Positions 1 to 5,249 of a stretch of 8,644 nt of DNA are shown here, one piece after another. The DNA is from CAYRXE01 sp964428205 (GTDB lineage: Bacteria > Patescibacteriota > Gracilibacteria > Peribacterales > Peribacteraceae), in the NCBI GenBank assembly GCA_964428205.1, contig CAYRXE010000041.1, positions 1 through 8,644 on the forward strand, in the 5' to 3' direction. The first letter of the stretch is position 1. Each line of letters starts with the position of its first letter. Made by a program: the position numbers and the translations under genes. Under the pieces are notes generated by a model. It saw nothing but the letters and a program-made list of their open reading frames with translations, had not been told where the DNA came from and did not search any database.

Positions 1-411
1 CTCATGCAGCTCACAGGAAGAAGTGGCCGTCATGCGCCTGGCGAAGTGATCATCCAGACCTTCCGCCCCGATGCCGTGGAGGTAAAAGCAGCAGCGACAC
101 ATGACGCCACAACGTACCTCGATACCGAACTCAGACTCCGTCTCGCCATGGGGTACCCGCCGGCCATTGGCATGGTCAGGCTGATTGTTCGCGGAGAACA
201 CCCTCGAGAACGCGCTCTCGCTGCAAAGCTTGCTTTGGAGACCCAAGTAAAAGCTCTGAGCCTCGAGGCATCTGTCTCGGCAGGGCCGACCTTCTTCTCC
301 GGCGGCAAAGAATGGCACATTCTCGTCCGCTCAAATTCGTATAGAGCCCTACTGGAAGCCACAAAGTTGCAAGACGTGATTGCAGATATTGAACCGCTCG
401 AAACTCTGTAA
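1..411 (+). CDS. priA: Primosomal protein N' (PriA helicase), C-terminal fragment
   Basis: This is the last 136 codons of a gene that begins before the window. The reading frame is open from base 1 and ends at TAA 409-411. The first residues, LMQLTGRSGRH, match helicase motif VI of PriA (usually QVAGRAGR), followed by GEVIIQTFRPD, the usual PriA continuation. Next comes a block around LRLRLAMGYPP, which corresponds to the conserved 'R-x-x-x-x-YPP' element that opens the PriA C-terminal domain. PriA is a 3'-5' superfamily 2 DNA helicase that recognises abandoned forks and reloads the replisome. The zinc-binding cysteines and Walker motifs lie upstream and cannot be seen here. The first Met (base 4) is internal and is not the true start. 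Confidence 0.9.
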   Translation, partial: LMQLTGRSGRHAPGEVIIQTFRPDAVEVKAAATHDATTYLDTELRLRLAMGYPPAIGMVRLIVRGEHPRERALAAKLALETQVKALSLEASVSAGPTFFSGGKEWHILVRSNSYRALLEATKLQDVIADIEPLETL

Positions 412-456
412 ATTACTAATTTCTAATTCCTAATTACTAACTAGAAATTAGTAATT
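411..456. repeat. AT-rich perfect inverted repeat directly after priA
   Basis: The left arm at 411-425 (aattactaatttcta) is exactly complementary to the right arm at 442-456, with a 16-base loop. The 9-mer AATTACTAA is also repeated directly at 411-419 and 432-440, and 431-439 can pair alternatively with 449-457. The left arm begins on the last base of the priA stop codon. The stem is almost all A-T and no T-run follows, so this is not a classical terminator. It may be a dispersed intergenic repeat or a weak transcript-end structure. Confidence 0.7.
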
Positions 457-517
457 AGCAACTCATAACCTGCGCTATTCCAAGTACGATACGAGGAATT
501 CCCCCCATTTCTTTCTT

Positions 518-1126
518 ATGTCCTTCCATAAGTACCTCGCCGAGTTCCTCGGCACACTCATGCTCACCATGATGGTGTGGCTCACGATTGCTGGAGCAGT
601 TCCAGTGCCAACGCCATTTATGGCTGGTCTTACGCTCGGTCTCTTTGTGTACCTCCTCGGTAACGTGAGTGGTGCGCACTTTAACCCTGCCGTTACCCTC
701 GGCATGCTTTCCATCAATAAGATCAAACTGCGCGATGCAGGTTACTACATCGTCAGCCAGATTCTTGGAGCCATGGCTGCCATGATGATCGGTACGTCTT
801 TCTATCATCAGCAAGTTGCTGTTGGCGCAGCTGACACGCCAGCTATTGGTATCGCCGAAGGTCTTGGTGCTTTCGTTCTCACCTTTGCTGTTGCGAGTGC
901 CACACTCCACAAGCTCGAGAAGTCCGTCACAGGCGTTGTGATTGGTGGCGCACTCTTCCTTGGTATCTTAATCGCTGCTCCTATGAGCAATGGAGTCCTC
1001 AACCCTGCAGTTGCTATTGGTATCGGTAGCTTCAGCATGACGTATGCTCTTGGACCAATTGTCGGAGCTATCGTCGGAGCCTTTGTCGCGAGCATCATCC
1101 ACGGCGAAAAGGTGAAGTTTGGTTAA
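518..1126 (+). CDS. Aquaporin / MIP-family membrane channel
   Basis: This gene encodes a 202-residue, very hydrophobic protein with the internal two-fold repeat of the major intrinsic protein family. The first half has AEFLGT (8-13) and the first NPA loop, SGAHFNPAVTLG (51-62). The second half restarts at AEGLGAFVLTFAVASAT and carries the second NPA (162-164). About six membrane spans are expected, and the length is at the short end for the family. Family members let water or small neutral solutes cross the cytoplasmic membrane. The residue after the second NPA is Val165, where nearly all family members have the Arg of the aromatic/arginine filter, so the substrate cannot be assigned. The ATG at 518 is the only in-frame start near the conserved N-terminus. 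It is preceded by a pyrimidine run and no close Shine-Dalgarno sequence; a GAGGAA at about 491-496 lies too far upstream to be typical. Confidence 0.9.
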   Translation: MSFHKYLAEFLGTLMLTMMVWLTIAGAVPVPTPFMAGLTLGLFVYLLGNVSGAHFNPAVTLGMLSINKIKLRDAGYYIVSQILGAMAAMMIGTSFYHQQVAVGAADTPAIGIAEGLGAFVLTFAVASATLHKLEKSVTGVVIGGALFLGILIAAPMSNGVLNPAVAIGIGSFSMTYALGPIVGAIVGAFVASIIHGEKVKFG

Positions 1127-1144
1127 ATCACGTTGTATCAAAAG

Positions 1145-1171
1145 ACGCCTCGATTACGTCGGGGCGTTTTT
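1145..1171. terminator. Rho-independent terminator between convergent genes
   Basis: A 9-bp stem (1145-1153 with 1159-1167, one G-T pair) encloses a 5-base loop. A T-run at 1167-1171 follows on the plus strand, and an A-run (1140-1143) precedes the stem. It ends transcripts of the aquaporin gene. The opposite strand has a T-rich tail after the same stem, so it can also serve the convergent methyltransferase gene, whose stop codon touches the hairpin. Confidence 0.8.
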
Positions 1172-1631
1172 AGTTGTGTCGCAAATGATAGAGCGCAATG
1201 CCCGTGGCAATTGCCACGTTCAAGGACTCTTTACTGCCGAGCATCGGGATCATGACTGTCACATCGCACAGTTCGAGCATCTCTGGCGACACGCCATCAA
1301 TCTCATGTCCAACGACCAAGCAGACCTTGTCTGAGGGTTTGAAGTCTTTAAGCTCAATAGCGTCTTTTGTGAGTTCCAGAGCCACAATCTGCCATCCCTC
1401 ACTTTTAAGGGTCTTGAGGACATCCAGGGGATCCGTAGCAGCTTCAAAGGGCACTCTTTCCTCGGCGCCAATGGCTGTCTTGGAGATCTCCTTGCGTGGT
1501 GGCGTGCCGGTGTAGCCAGTTAGATAGAGCTTTTCGATGTTGAGCCCGTCGCACGTACGAAAAAATGCGCCCACATTCCAGAGCGATCGCACGTTGTGCG
1601 CGAGAAGGCGAATATTGCGTGCTTGAGACAT
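1170..1631 (-). CDS. SpoU/TrmH-family RNA 2'-O-ribose methyltransferase
   Basis: This gene encodes a 153-residue single-domain SPOUT methyltransferase, which transfers a methyl group from S-adenosylmethionine to a ribose 2'-OH of tRNA or rRNA. All three family motifs are visible. Motif 1 is NVRSLWNVGAFFRTCDG (13-29) with the conserved Asn and Arg. Motif 2 is VVGHEIDGVSPEML (106-119), a G-x-E-x-x-G turn. Motif 3 is IPMLGSKESLNVAIA (128-142), which forms the trefoil-knot SAM pocket. There is no N-terminal RNA-binding extension of the RlmB/TrmH type, so the target nucleotide cannot be predicted; the size is closer to TrmL-like proteins. The ATG at 1631 fits the N-terminus. A TATAGT box lies about 12 bases upstream (1643-1648, minus strand), which would give a very short leader, but no convincing -35 box is seen. 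Confidence 0.88.
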   Translation of the reverse strand: MSQARNIRLLAHNVRSLWNVGAFFRTCDGLNIEKLYLTGYTGTPPRKEISKTAIGAEERVPFEAATDPLDVLKTLKSEGWQIVALELTKDAIELKDFKPSDKVCLVVGHEIDGVSPEMLELCDVTVMIPMLGSKESLNVAIATGIALYHLRHN

Positions 1632-1647
1632 ACAGCTCTTATACTAT

Positions 1648-1674
1648 AAAAAAGCCTTCGGGGGTACCGAAGGC
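1648..1674 (-). terminator. Rho-independent terminator of the unrecognised gene at 1714-2286
   Basis: Read on the minus strand, GCCTTCGG (1674-1667) pairs perfectly with CCGAAGGC (1661-1654) across a 5-base loop and is followed by six T (1653-1648). This is a textbook intrinsic terminator. It lies 40 bases after the stop codon of the upstream gene and directly before the methyltransferase start, so it insulates the two genes. Confidence 0.85.
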
Positions 1675-1713
1675 AGTGCTACTGACGCCTGTGGTGGCAG
1701 AAGCTGATGGCAG

Positions 1714-2286
1714 TTACAAATCGAAGATAATGAGGTGCTTCGGTACGAGAACCAGCAGCCCGTTATTTTGGGTTGCAGGGTCCTCGCGATATTCGCCATT
1801 AGGTCCTTTGTCGTTGTACATATACGAGACAATCCATGGGGTGTCTAAGTATGTCACTTCCATGGGCTTCTCTAGTTCGTAACAGCTGAACTGCTCATCC
1901 AACTGCCTAGCGACATCGACAGGAATTGTGAGATCAACAACACTTTGCTTTGAGAACACTTTAAATGCGTCAGGCTCTTCCAGAGCTCCGCGCATACACA
2001 ATCTCGCGGGATGTTGATATCCATCATCCCATTGAAAATAAAAAAGTTCTGGATAGACCGGGGATTCCAGTCTTTTTTCGCCTTTGACGTCGTAATGTTC
2101 AATGGCGAAAAGATTCCATTCTTCTACAATCTCGCTCCAACGTACAGCTTCGTCTTCGCCTTCCTCGAAGCATTGAGGAAAAGCGATCCGCAGTTTTTGC
2201 AGTGTGGAGTCGTCCTGGCAAGCAGCGAGTGCTGCCTTCGTGACTGAGCATCGAACTTTACGAATGTTGTCCCAATTTCGTTTCAT
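1714..2286 (-). CDS. Hypothetical protein, 190 residues, acidic, soluble
   Basis: I do not recognise this protein. It has no signal peptide or membrane segment. It is rich in acidic and aromatic residues (for example YFQWDDGYQHP and WIVSYMYNDKGP), ends in a hydrophobic strand-like stretch (LLVLVPKHLIIFDL), and has four scattered cysteines without a metal-binding spacing. An in-frame ATG 57 bases upstream (2343) is possible, but ATG 2286 is preferred: AAGGG sits 8 bases before it, the clearest Shine-Dalgarno sequence in the window, and the extra 19 residues would come from AT-rich promoter-like DNA. The gene stands alone, with a candidate promoter at 2348-2375 and a strong terminator at 1648-1674. 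The last residues run without a break to TAA, so it looks intact. Its function is unknown. Confidence 0.75.
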   Translation of the reverse strand: MKRNWDNIRKVRCSVTKAALAACQDDSTLQKLRIAFPQCFEEGEDEAVRWSEIVEEWNLFAIEHYDVKGEKRLESPVYPELFYFQWDDGYQHPARLCMRGALEEPDAFKVFSKQSVVDLTIPVDVARQLDEQFSCYELEKPMEVTYLDTPWIVSYMYNDKGPNGEYREDPATQNNGLLVLVPKHLIIFDL

Positions 2287-2347
2287 TGCAGAAACCCTTA
2301 TCAAAAAAAGTTTGTAACCACCAATGTTGTGAAAAAACAACATATAT

Positions 2348-2375
2348 AAAATATACTACTTTTATATTGTGTCAA
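2348..2375 (-). promoter_or_regulatory. Candidate sigma70-type promoter for the hypothetical gene
   Basis: On the minus strand a perfect TTGACA (2375-2370) is followed 16 bases later by TATTTT (2353-2348). The start would lie about 55 bases before the ATG at 2286. The surrounding region (2287-2399) is strongly AT-rich and contains no gene. A further TATAAT occurs at 2389-2384 on the same strand, but it lacks a -35 box. Confidence 0.45.
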
Positions 2376-2380
2376 TATGC

Positions 2381-2399
2381 GCAATTATACTTAAATTGC
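2381..2399. repeat. Short palindrome after frr
   Basis: GCAATT (2381-2386) and AATTGC (2394-2399) are perfect inverted arms around 7 bases, just outside the frr stop codon. No T-run follows on the minus strand, so it is a poor terminator. It could be a weak hairpin at the operon end or an operator half-site pair near the next gene's promoter. The evidence is thin. Confidence 0.3.
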
Positions 2400-2942
2400 C
2401 TATACCTTCATTAATTCCTCATCCTTGCGCTTCACAGCATCCGCAATTGCTTCATTTGCAGCGTCAGTAGCCTTTTGGAGAAGCTCGAGGAGAGTTTCGC
2501 GCACATCTTCATCCTTCTCGGTCTTAATGGAATCCTGCGCATCCTGACGATGCTTGCGCACCGAAATGCGAGACTCCTCTGCGATTGTCGACACAACTTT
2601 CTTCAATTGCACGCGGCGCTCTTCTGTCATTGGTGGAAGATTAATACGAATGGCAATGCCATCGTTGACTGGGTTCACACCAAGGCTCGACTGCTGAATC
2701 CCCTTTTCAATCGCCTGCATCACAGACTTGTCCCATGGCTGGATCACAATGCTGCGAGCATCCTGCACGCTGATTCCTGCAAGGTTTTTGAGGGGCTGAC
2801 GCTGACCGTACGCTTCGACATCAATGTGCTCTACCAAAGCCGCGTTTGCGCGACCTGTCTGGAGTTTGCTGAACTCACTAAGGAGGTGCGTCATTACACC
2901 GTCGGTAGCGGTCTTAAACTGTGAGATGCGGATATCGTCCAT
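2400..2942 (-). CDS. frr: Ribosome recycling factor
   Basis: This gene encodes a 180-residue protein, close to the usual 185 or so. RRF works with EF-G in the cytoplasm to split the post-termination ribosome. Conserved blocks are all present in order: LQTGRANAALVEHIDVEAYG (27-46) from the first long helix into domain II; PLKNLAGISVQDARSIVIQPWDKS (50-73); LGVNPVNDGIAIRINLPPMTEERR (87-110); and the returning helices with EESRISVRKHRQDA. The C-terminus KDEELMKV matches the family ending. The gene lies 31 bases after the pyrH stop in the common pyrH-frr order, so the two are probably co-transcribed. No Shine-Dalgarno sequence is seen before ATG 2942. A TATACT lies 13-18 bases upstream and could give a separate short-leader transcript. 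Confidence 0.97.
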   Translation of the reverse strand: MDDIRISQFKTATDGVMTHLLSEFSKLQTGRANAALVEHIDVEAYGQRQPLKNLAGISVQDARSIVIQPWDKSVMQAIEKGIQQSSLGVNPVNDGIAIRINLPPMTEERRVQLKKVVSTIAEESRISVRKHRQDAQDSIKTEKDEDVRETLLELLQKATDAANEAIADAVKRKDEELMKV

Positions 2943-2973
2943 ATGGTGGGAGTATAGCGTAAATGAAGGATTT

Positions 2974-3693
2974 CTACTTATGCACGATCGTGCCTACTTT
3001 TTCGCCCTTTGCTGCCTTAAGGAGCAGGCCTTCTTTAAAGAAGTTGAAGACGATTATGGGTAGTCCTTTCTCTTCACAGAGGCTAAAAGCAGCTTGATCC
3101 ATCACCGCGAGGTGCTTATCCATAGCCTCGGTGTAGGTGAGCTCGTCATACATCTTCGCGTCGTCGGACTTGCGAGGGTCTTTGTCGTACACGCCGTCCA
3201 CGTTCGTAGCCTTGAGCAACACGTCGCAACCAAGTTCCAATGCGCGAAGGGCAGCAGCAGAGTCGGTTGTGAAGTACGGGTTCCCTGTTCCACCCGAGCA
3301 GATGACAATGCGATTCTTTTCGATGTGTCTTTCTGCGCGGCGCTTGATGAATGGTTCTGCAAGTTGTGGAACATCCACAGCGGAGAGCACGCGTGTCTCG
3401 GCTCCCAGAGACTCCAAAGCAGATTGAAGAGCAACAGAGTTCATGATGGTCGCGAGCATGCCCATGGCATCGCTTGCTGTACGCTCGATGCCGCTATCTT
3501 TGGTATCGCGGTACCTCCAGATGTTTCCTCCTCCTACGACAATAATGACTTCGAGGCCAAGCTTACTTACTTCGTGAATTTGTTTTGCGACGGCGTCGAG
3601 TGTTGGTCTGTGAATTCCGTAGTCCTGTGGCCCAGAAAACACTTCTCCACTGAGCTTGAGCATGATGCGCTTGTACGTGGAGTGTTTGGTCAT
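2974..3693 (-). CDS. pyrH: UMP kinase (uridylate kinase)
   Basis: This is a 239-residue amino-acid-kinase-fold enzyme that phosphorylates UMP to UDP with ATP in pyrimidine nucleotide synthesis (E. coli PyrH has 241 residues). Visible motifs are LKLSGEVF (13-19 region, with the catalytic Lys), GGGNIWR (54-60), DAMGMLATIMN (75-85), GGTGNPYFTTDSAA (134-147, UMP and acceptor contacts) and KATNVDGVYDKDPRK (161-175, nucleotide binding). An in-frame ATG at 3765 would add 24 residues (MASIIAFSSRPKNP...), but these are not part of the family and would run across the candidate promoters. ATG 3693 gives the standard N-terminus. The sequence before it is C/T-rich with no Shine-Dalgarno. The gene heads the pyrH-frr operon. 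Confidence 0.96.
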   Translation of the reverse strand: MTKHSTYKRIMLKLSGEVFSGPQDYGIHRPTLDAVAKQIHEVSKLGLEVIIVVGGGNIWRYRDTKDSGIERTASDAMGMLATIMNSVALQSALESLGAETRVLSAVDVPQLAEPFIKRRAERHIEKNRIVICSGGTGNPYFTTDSAAALRALELGCDVLLKATNVDGVYDKDPRKSDDAKMYDELTYTEAMDKHLAVMDQAAFSLCEEKGLPIIVFNFFKEGLLLKAAKGEKVGTIVHK

Positions 3694-3718
3694 AGGGGCG
3701 GGGGTGAGGTCGTGGCCA

Positions 3719-3747
3719 AGTATAGGGTTCTTTGGTCGGCTTGAAAA
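3719..3747 (-). promoter_or_regulatory. Candidate pyrH-frr promoter
   Basis: On the minus strand TATACT (3724-3719) stands 17 bases after TTTTCA (3747-3742), a 4-of-6 match to the -35 consensus. Transcription would start about 20 bases before the pyrH ATG. It lies back to back with the tRNA promoter on the other strand. Confidence 0.4.
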
Positions 3748-3756
3748 TGCTATAAT
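3748..3756 (+). promoter_or_regulatory. Extended -10 promoter for tRNA-Arg
   Basis: TGC followed by a perfect TATAAT (3751-3756) matches the extended -10 consensus TGnTATAAT. The -35 position (about 3728-3733, TTCTTT) is poor, as is common for extended -10 promoters. The predicted start, near 3763, leaves about 20 bases of leader before the tRNA. Confidence 0.6.
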
Positions 3757-3782
3757 AGAAGCCAATCTGGTCGCTCAGATGT

Positions 3783-3857
3783 GCCCCGGTAGCTCAGAGG
3801 AAGAGCAGGAGCTTTCTAAGCTCTTGGCCGTAGGTTCGAGTCCTACCCGGGGTACCA
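3783..3857 (+). tRNA. tRNA-Arg, anticodon TCT
   Basis: The sequence folds as a complete cloverleaf. The acceptor stem is 3783-3789 with 3847-3853, the D stem is GCTC/GAGC (3792-3795 with 3803-3806), and the anticodon stem is 3808-3812 with 3820-3824. The loop TTTCTAA puts the anticodon TCT at 3815-3817. The T arm is GTAGG-TTCGAGT-CCTAC (3830-3846). The variable loop is 5 bases. The discriminator base is A3854, and the CCA end (3855-3857) is encoded. It reads AGA (and AGG by wobble) arginine codons. The first acceptor pair is G1-U72, a wobble where a G-C pair is usual. The tRNA is transcribed away from pyrH. Confidence 0.95.
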
Positions 3858-3937
3858 ATTAGATACCTTCCAAATAATGACTACTATTTTTCGTCGCAGG
3901 TCTTTTGTCTGTTTAAGTTAAAGGTTACTATTGCCGC

Positions 3938-4180
3938 ATGGCTATCAAAGTTACAAAAAACGGCGAAAAGATGAATGTTGAAATTGATAATGGGCACGCA
4001 AAAGCATTAGAGAAGATTGTGAGTGATTACAATATTAAAGGAGAAGAGGAAGCACTAGGTTTCATTCTTGCTGTTTTTTCACAGGGCAATGGTAAGAAAA
4101 TAGAAATTAACGGGGCGGCGTATGAACCCGCTGACAGCATCAGAAAAACTACACCACCCGCAAATGGCCAAACAGAATAG
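3938..4180 (+). CDS. Small hypothetical protein, 80 residues
   Basis: This gene encodes a short soluble protein, MAIKVTKNGEKMNVEID at the start, with a strand-rich N-terminus, a central helix around EEEALGFILAVFSQ (36-49) and a charged tail. The strand-then-helix pattern loosely recalls small DNA-binding folds such as ribbon-helix-helix or AbrB-like proteins, but I see no diagnostic motif and assign no function. AAGG at 3921-3924 lies 13 bases before the ATG, a rather long spacing. Its coding sequence is visibly richer in A and T (AAA, GAA, AAT and ATT codons) than pyrH or guaB. The 3' end overlaps the next gene by 17 bases in another frame, which suggests that the two are made together. Confidence 0.65.
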   Translation: MAIKVTKNGEKMNVEIDNGHAKALEKIVSDYNIKGEEEALGFILAVFSQGNGKKIEINGAAYEPADSIRKTTPPANGQTE

Positions 4181-4511
4181 CGATTTTCGGCCTGAGGAAT
4201 ATTTACGTCGTTTCGCTCCTCTAGAAGAGTTTAAGAAAGAGTTTGAAGGTGGAAACTTTTACAAGAAAATTGCTGAAGCGGTCACTGAGTCAACATCGGT
4301 ACAAAAGTGCATTGGTGATGTGATGTGGGACAAATTCAAAAGCAAAATGGCGATTTTAATCATCGGAGCATGCGGTGCAATTTTAATTGGCTTCATGTCG
4401 AGGCTGCCAGATATCTTAATTGCATGGGGACGTTCGCATAACGCTGCTGCTAGCTCCAGCCAACCAACTTTACCTCCACAGGCCAATTCTCAATCGTCGT
4501 CTTCAAAATAG
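4164..4511 (+). CDS. Small single-span membrane protein, hypothetical
   Basis: Starting at ATG 4164 this is a 115-residue protein (MAKQNSDFRPEEYLRRF...); an in-frame ATG at 4122 would add 14 residues. It has a charged, helical N-terminal half (PEEYLRRFAPLEEFKKEFEGG), one hydrophobic segment, MAILIIGACGAILIGF, that fits a single membrane span, and a low-complexity tail rich in Ser, Gln, Ala and Pro. No known domain is recognised. ATG 4164 is preferred because it overlaps the stop codon of the preceding gene only briefly, a geometry typical of translational coupling, although neither start has a Shine-Dalgarno sequence. A membrane-anchored partner of the 80-residue protein is possible but unproven. 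Confidence 0.6.
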   Translation: MAKQNSDFRPEEYLRRFAPLEEFKKEFEGGNFYKKIAEAVTESTSVQKCIGDVMWDKFKSKMAILIIGACGAILIGFMSRLPDILIAWGRSHNAAASSSQPTLPPQANSQSSSSK

Positions 4512-4531
4512 GTGAATTTATTACATCACCT
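4510..4531 (-). terminator. Weak hairpin at the end of the peptidase gene
   Basis: AGGTGA (4510-4515) and TCACCT (4526-4531) are inverted 6-base arms around a 10-base loop that contains the peptidase stop codon. On the minus strand TATTTT follows. It is a modest candidate terminator between two convergent genes whose stop codons are only 9 bases apart. Confidence 0.35.
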
Positions 4532-5240
4532 GAAACAACACACTCTCGCAATCCCTGCCTGCAGCCATGATCGCCGCAGCAAGTTGTTCGGCGCTTACTT
4601 TGAGTAGCCCGTCTGTTTCCCAGGGATCAGCAAATAAGAAGTTTCCTTGTTCATCGCGGCCATACACAACAATGGCATGCGTAGCTGCAACTCCGTTCAC
4701 ATCGTCTGGAGCAGTTTCTCGCAAGCCAGTCGTTCTGGTCTTCCCCCGACCATGAAGCGTGTTGAAGCACACTGTCGGAGTAAATGGAGCTTTTTCAATG
4801 AGCTCGTTCAAGAGCGCTGTTGTTGGATGTGCAAGAACTTTCAAATCGCCACCAGTCTTTAAGAACTTTTGATAACCCTGAACATACATATTTGTGAGTT
4901 CGGCACCGAGTGAAGGAATCACGAGCTTGTTTTCGAGCGCTTGTAGCTTTTCCAGCATTTGTTTTGCACTCATTACACTCCAAGAGAAATCGGTGATGCG
5001 GTTATCGAAGCTATAGAATGTCACTTTATATCCGAGCCTCGCACATGCGGTTGCAGCATCGATAGCTAGACTTCCCCACTCACTTCCTTTGTGTCCGTCG
5101 TAATTACTCACAATGGTCATGCATTCATCAATGCTTTTTGTGTTGCCCATAGATGTCAGCAACATCGAAAGAGCTGTCTGCCCGCAGTTAAGGTTCTGCG
5201 TCTGCAATTGATGCGCAATGGGATAGGCAATGGCCTTCAT
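4521..5240 (-). CDS. C39-like cysteine peptidase family protein
   Basis: This 239-residue protein has the layout of papain-fold C39-like peptidases. QLQTQNLNCGQTALSMLL (11-28) carries the nucleophile Cys19 with a preceding Gln (13 or 15) for the oxyanion hole. ATHAIVVYGRD (186-196) carries His188. FLFADPWETDG (201-211) carries Asp205. All three catalytic residues are present. The Cys-to-His distance (169 residues) is longer than in classic C39 leader peptidases, so an insertion of roughly 86-170 separates the two halves. No signal peptide or transporter domain is seen, so it probably acts in the cytoplasm or has a non-classical location. The substrate is unknown; a non-proteolytic role such as amide or isopeptide hydrolysis cannot be excluded. 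It follows the GT-C/TPR gene with a 9-base gap and is probably co-transcribed with it. Its start codon lies in a hairpin loop. Confidence 0.75.
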   Translation of the reverse strand: MKAIAYPIAHQLQTQNLNCGQTALSMLLTSMGNTKSIDECMTIVSNYDGHKGSEWGSLAIDAATACARLGYKVTFYSFDNRITDFSWSVMSAKQMLEKLQALENKLVIPSLGAELTNMYVQGYQKFLKTGGDLKVLAHPTTALLNELIEKAPFTPTVCFNTLHGRGKTRTTGLRETAPDDVNGVAATHAIVVYGRDEQGNFLFADPWETDGLLKVSAEQLAAAIMAAGRDCESVLFQVM

Positions 5241-5249
5241 GAGGCCATT
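5229..5249 (-). promoter_or_regulatory. Perfect hairpin presenting the peptidase start codon
   Basis: AATGGCCT (5229-5236) and AGGCCATT (5242-5249) are exactly complementary 8-base arms. In the minus-strand mRNA the 5-base loop reads CAUGA, so the AUG start of the peptidase gene (5240-5238) is in the loop. An AAGG that could act as Shine-Dalgarno sequence lies just upstream, outside the stem. The structure could tune translation initiation, or it may be chance; no other role is visible. Confidence 0.45.

Noticed and set aside
3094..3744. Long open frame (216 codons) antisense to pyrH
   Set aside because: It lies wholly opposite a fully motif-supported UMP kinase gene, its translation has no family features, and the long open length follows from the codon pattern of pyrH.
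3694..3765. N-terminal extension of PyrH by 24 residues
   Set aside because: UMP kinases start just before the K-x-x-x-K-L-S-G segment, and the extension would cover the tRNA and pyrH promoter region.
3656..3862. Short open frame running through the tRNA gene
   Set aside because: The C-terminal residues simply read the tRNA sequence, and the rest is antisense to pyrH.
4122..4180. Programmed frameshift joining the two small genes into one protein
   Set aside because: The frames overlap, but I see no slippery heptamer followed by a stable structure in the overlap, and the second gene has its own ATG.
5237..5248. Minus-strand mini-ORF ATG GCC TCA TGA before the peptidase start
   Set aside because: Only three codons, formed by the palindrome. 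It could matter for coupling but cannot be supported as a gene.
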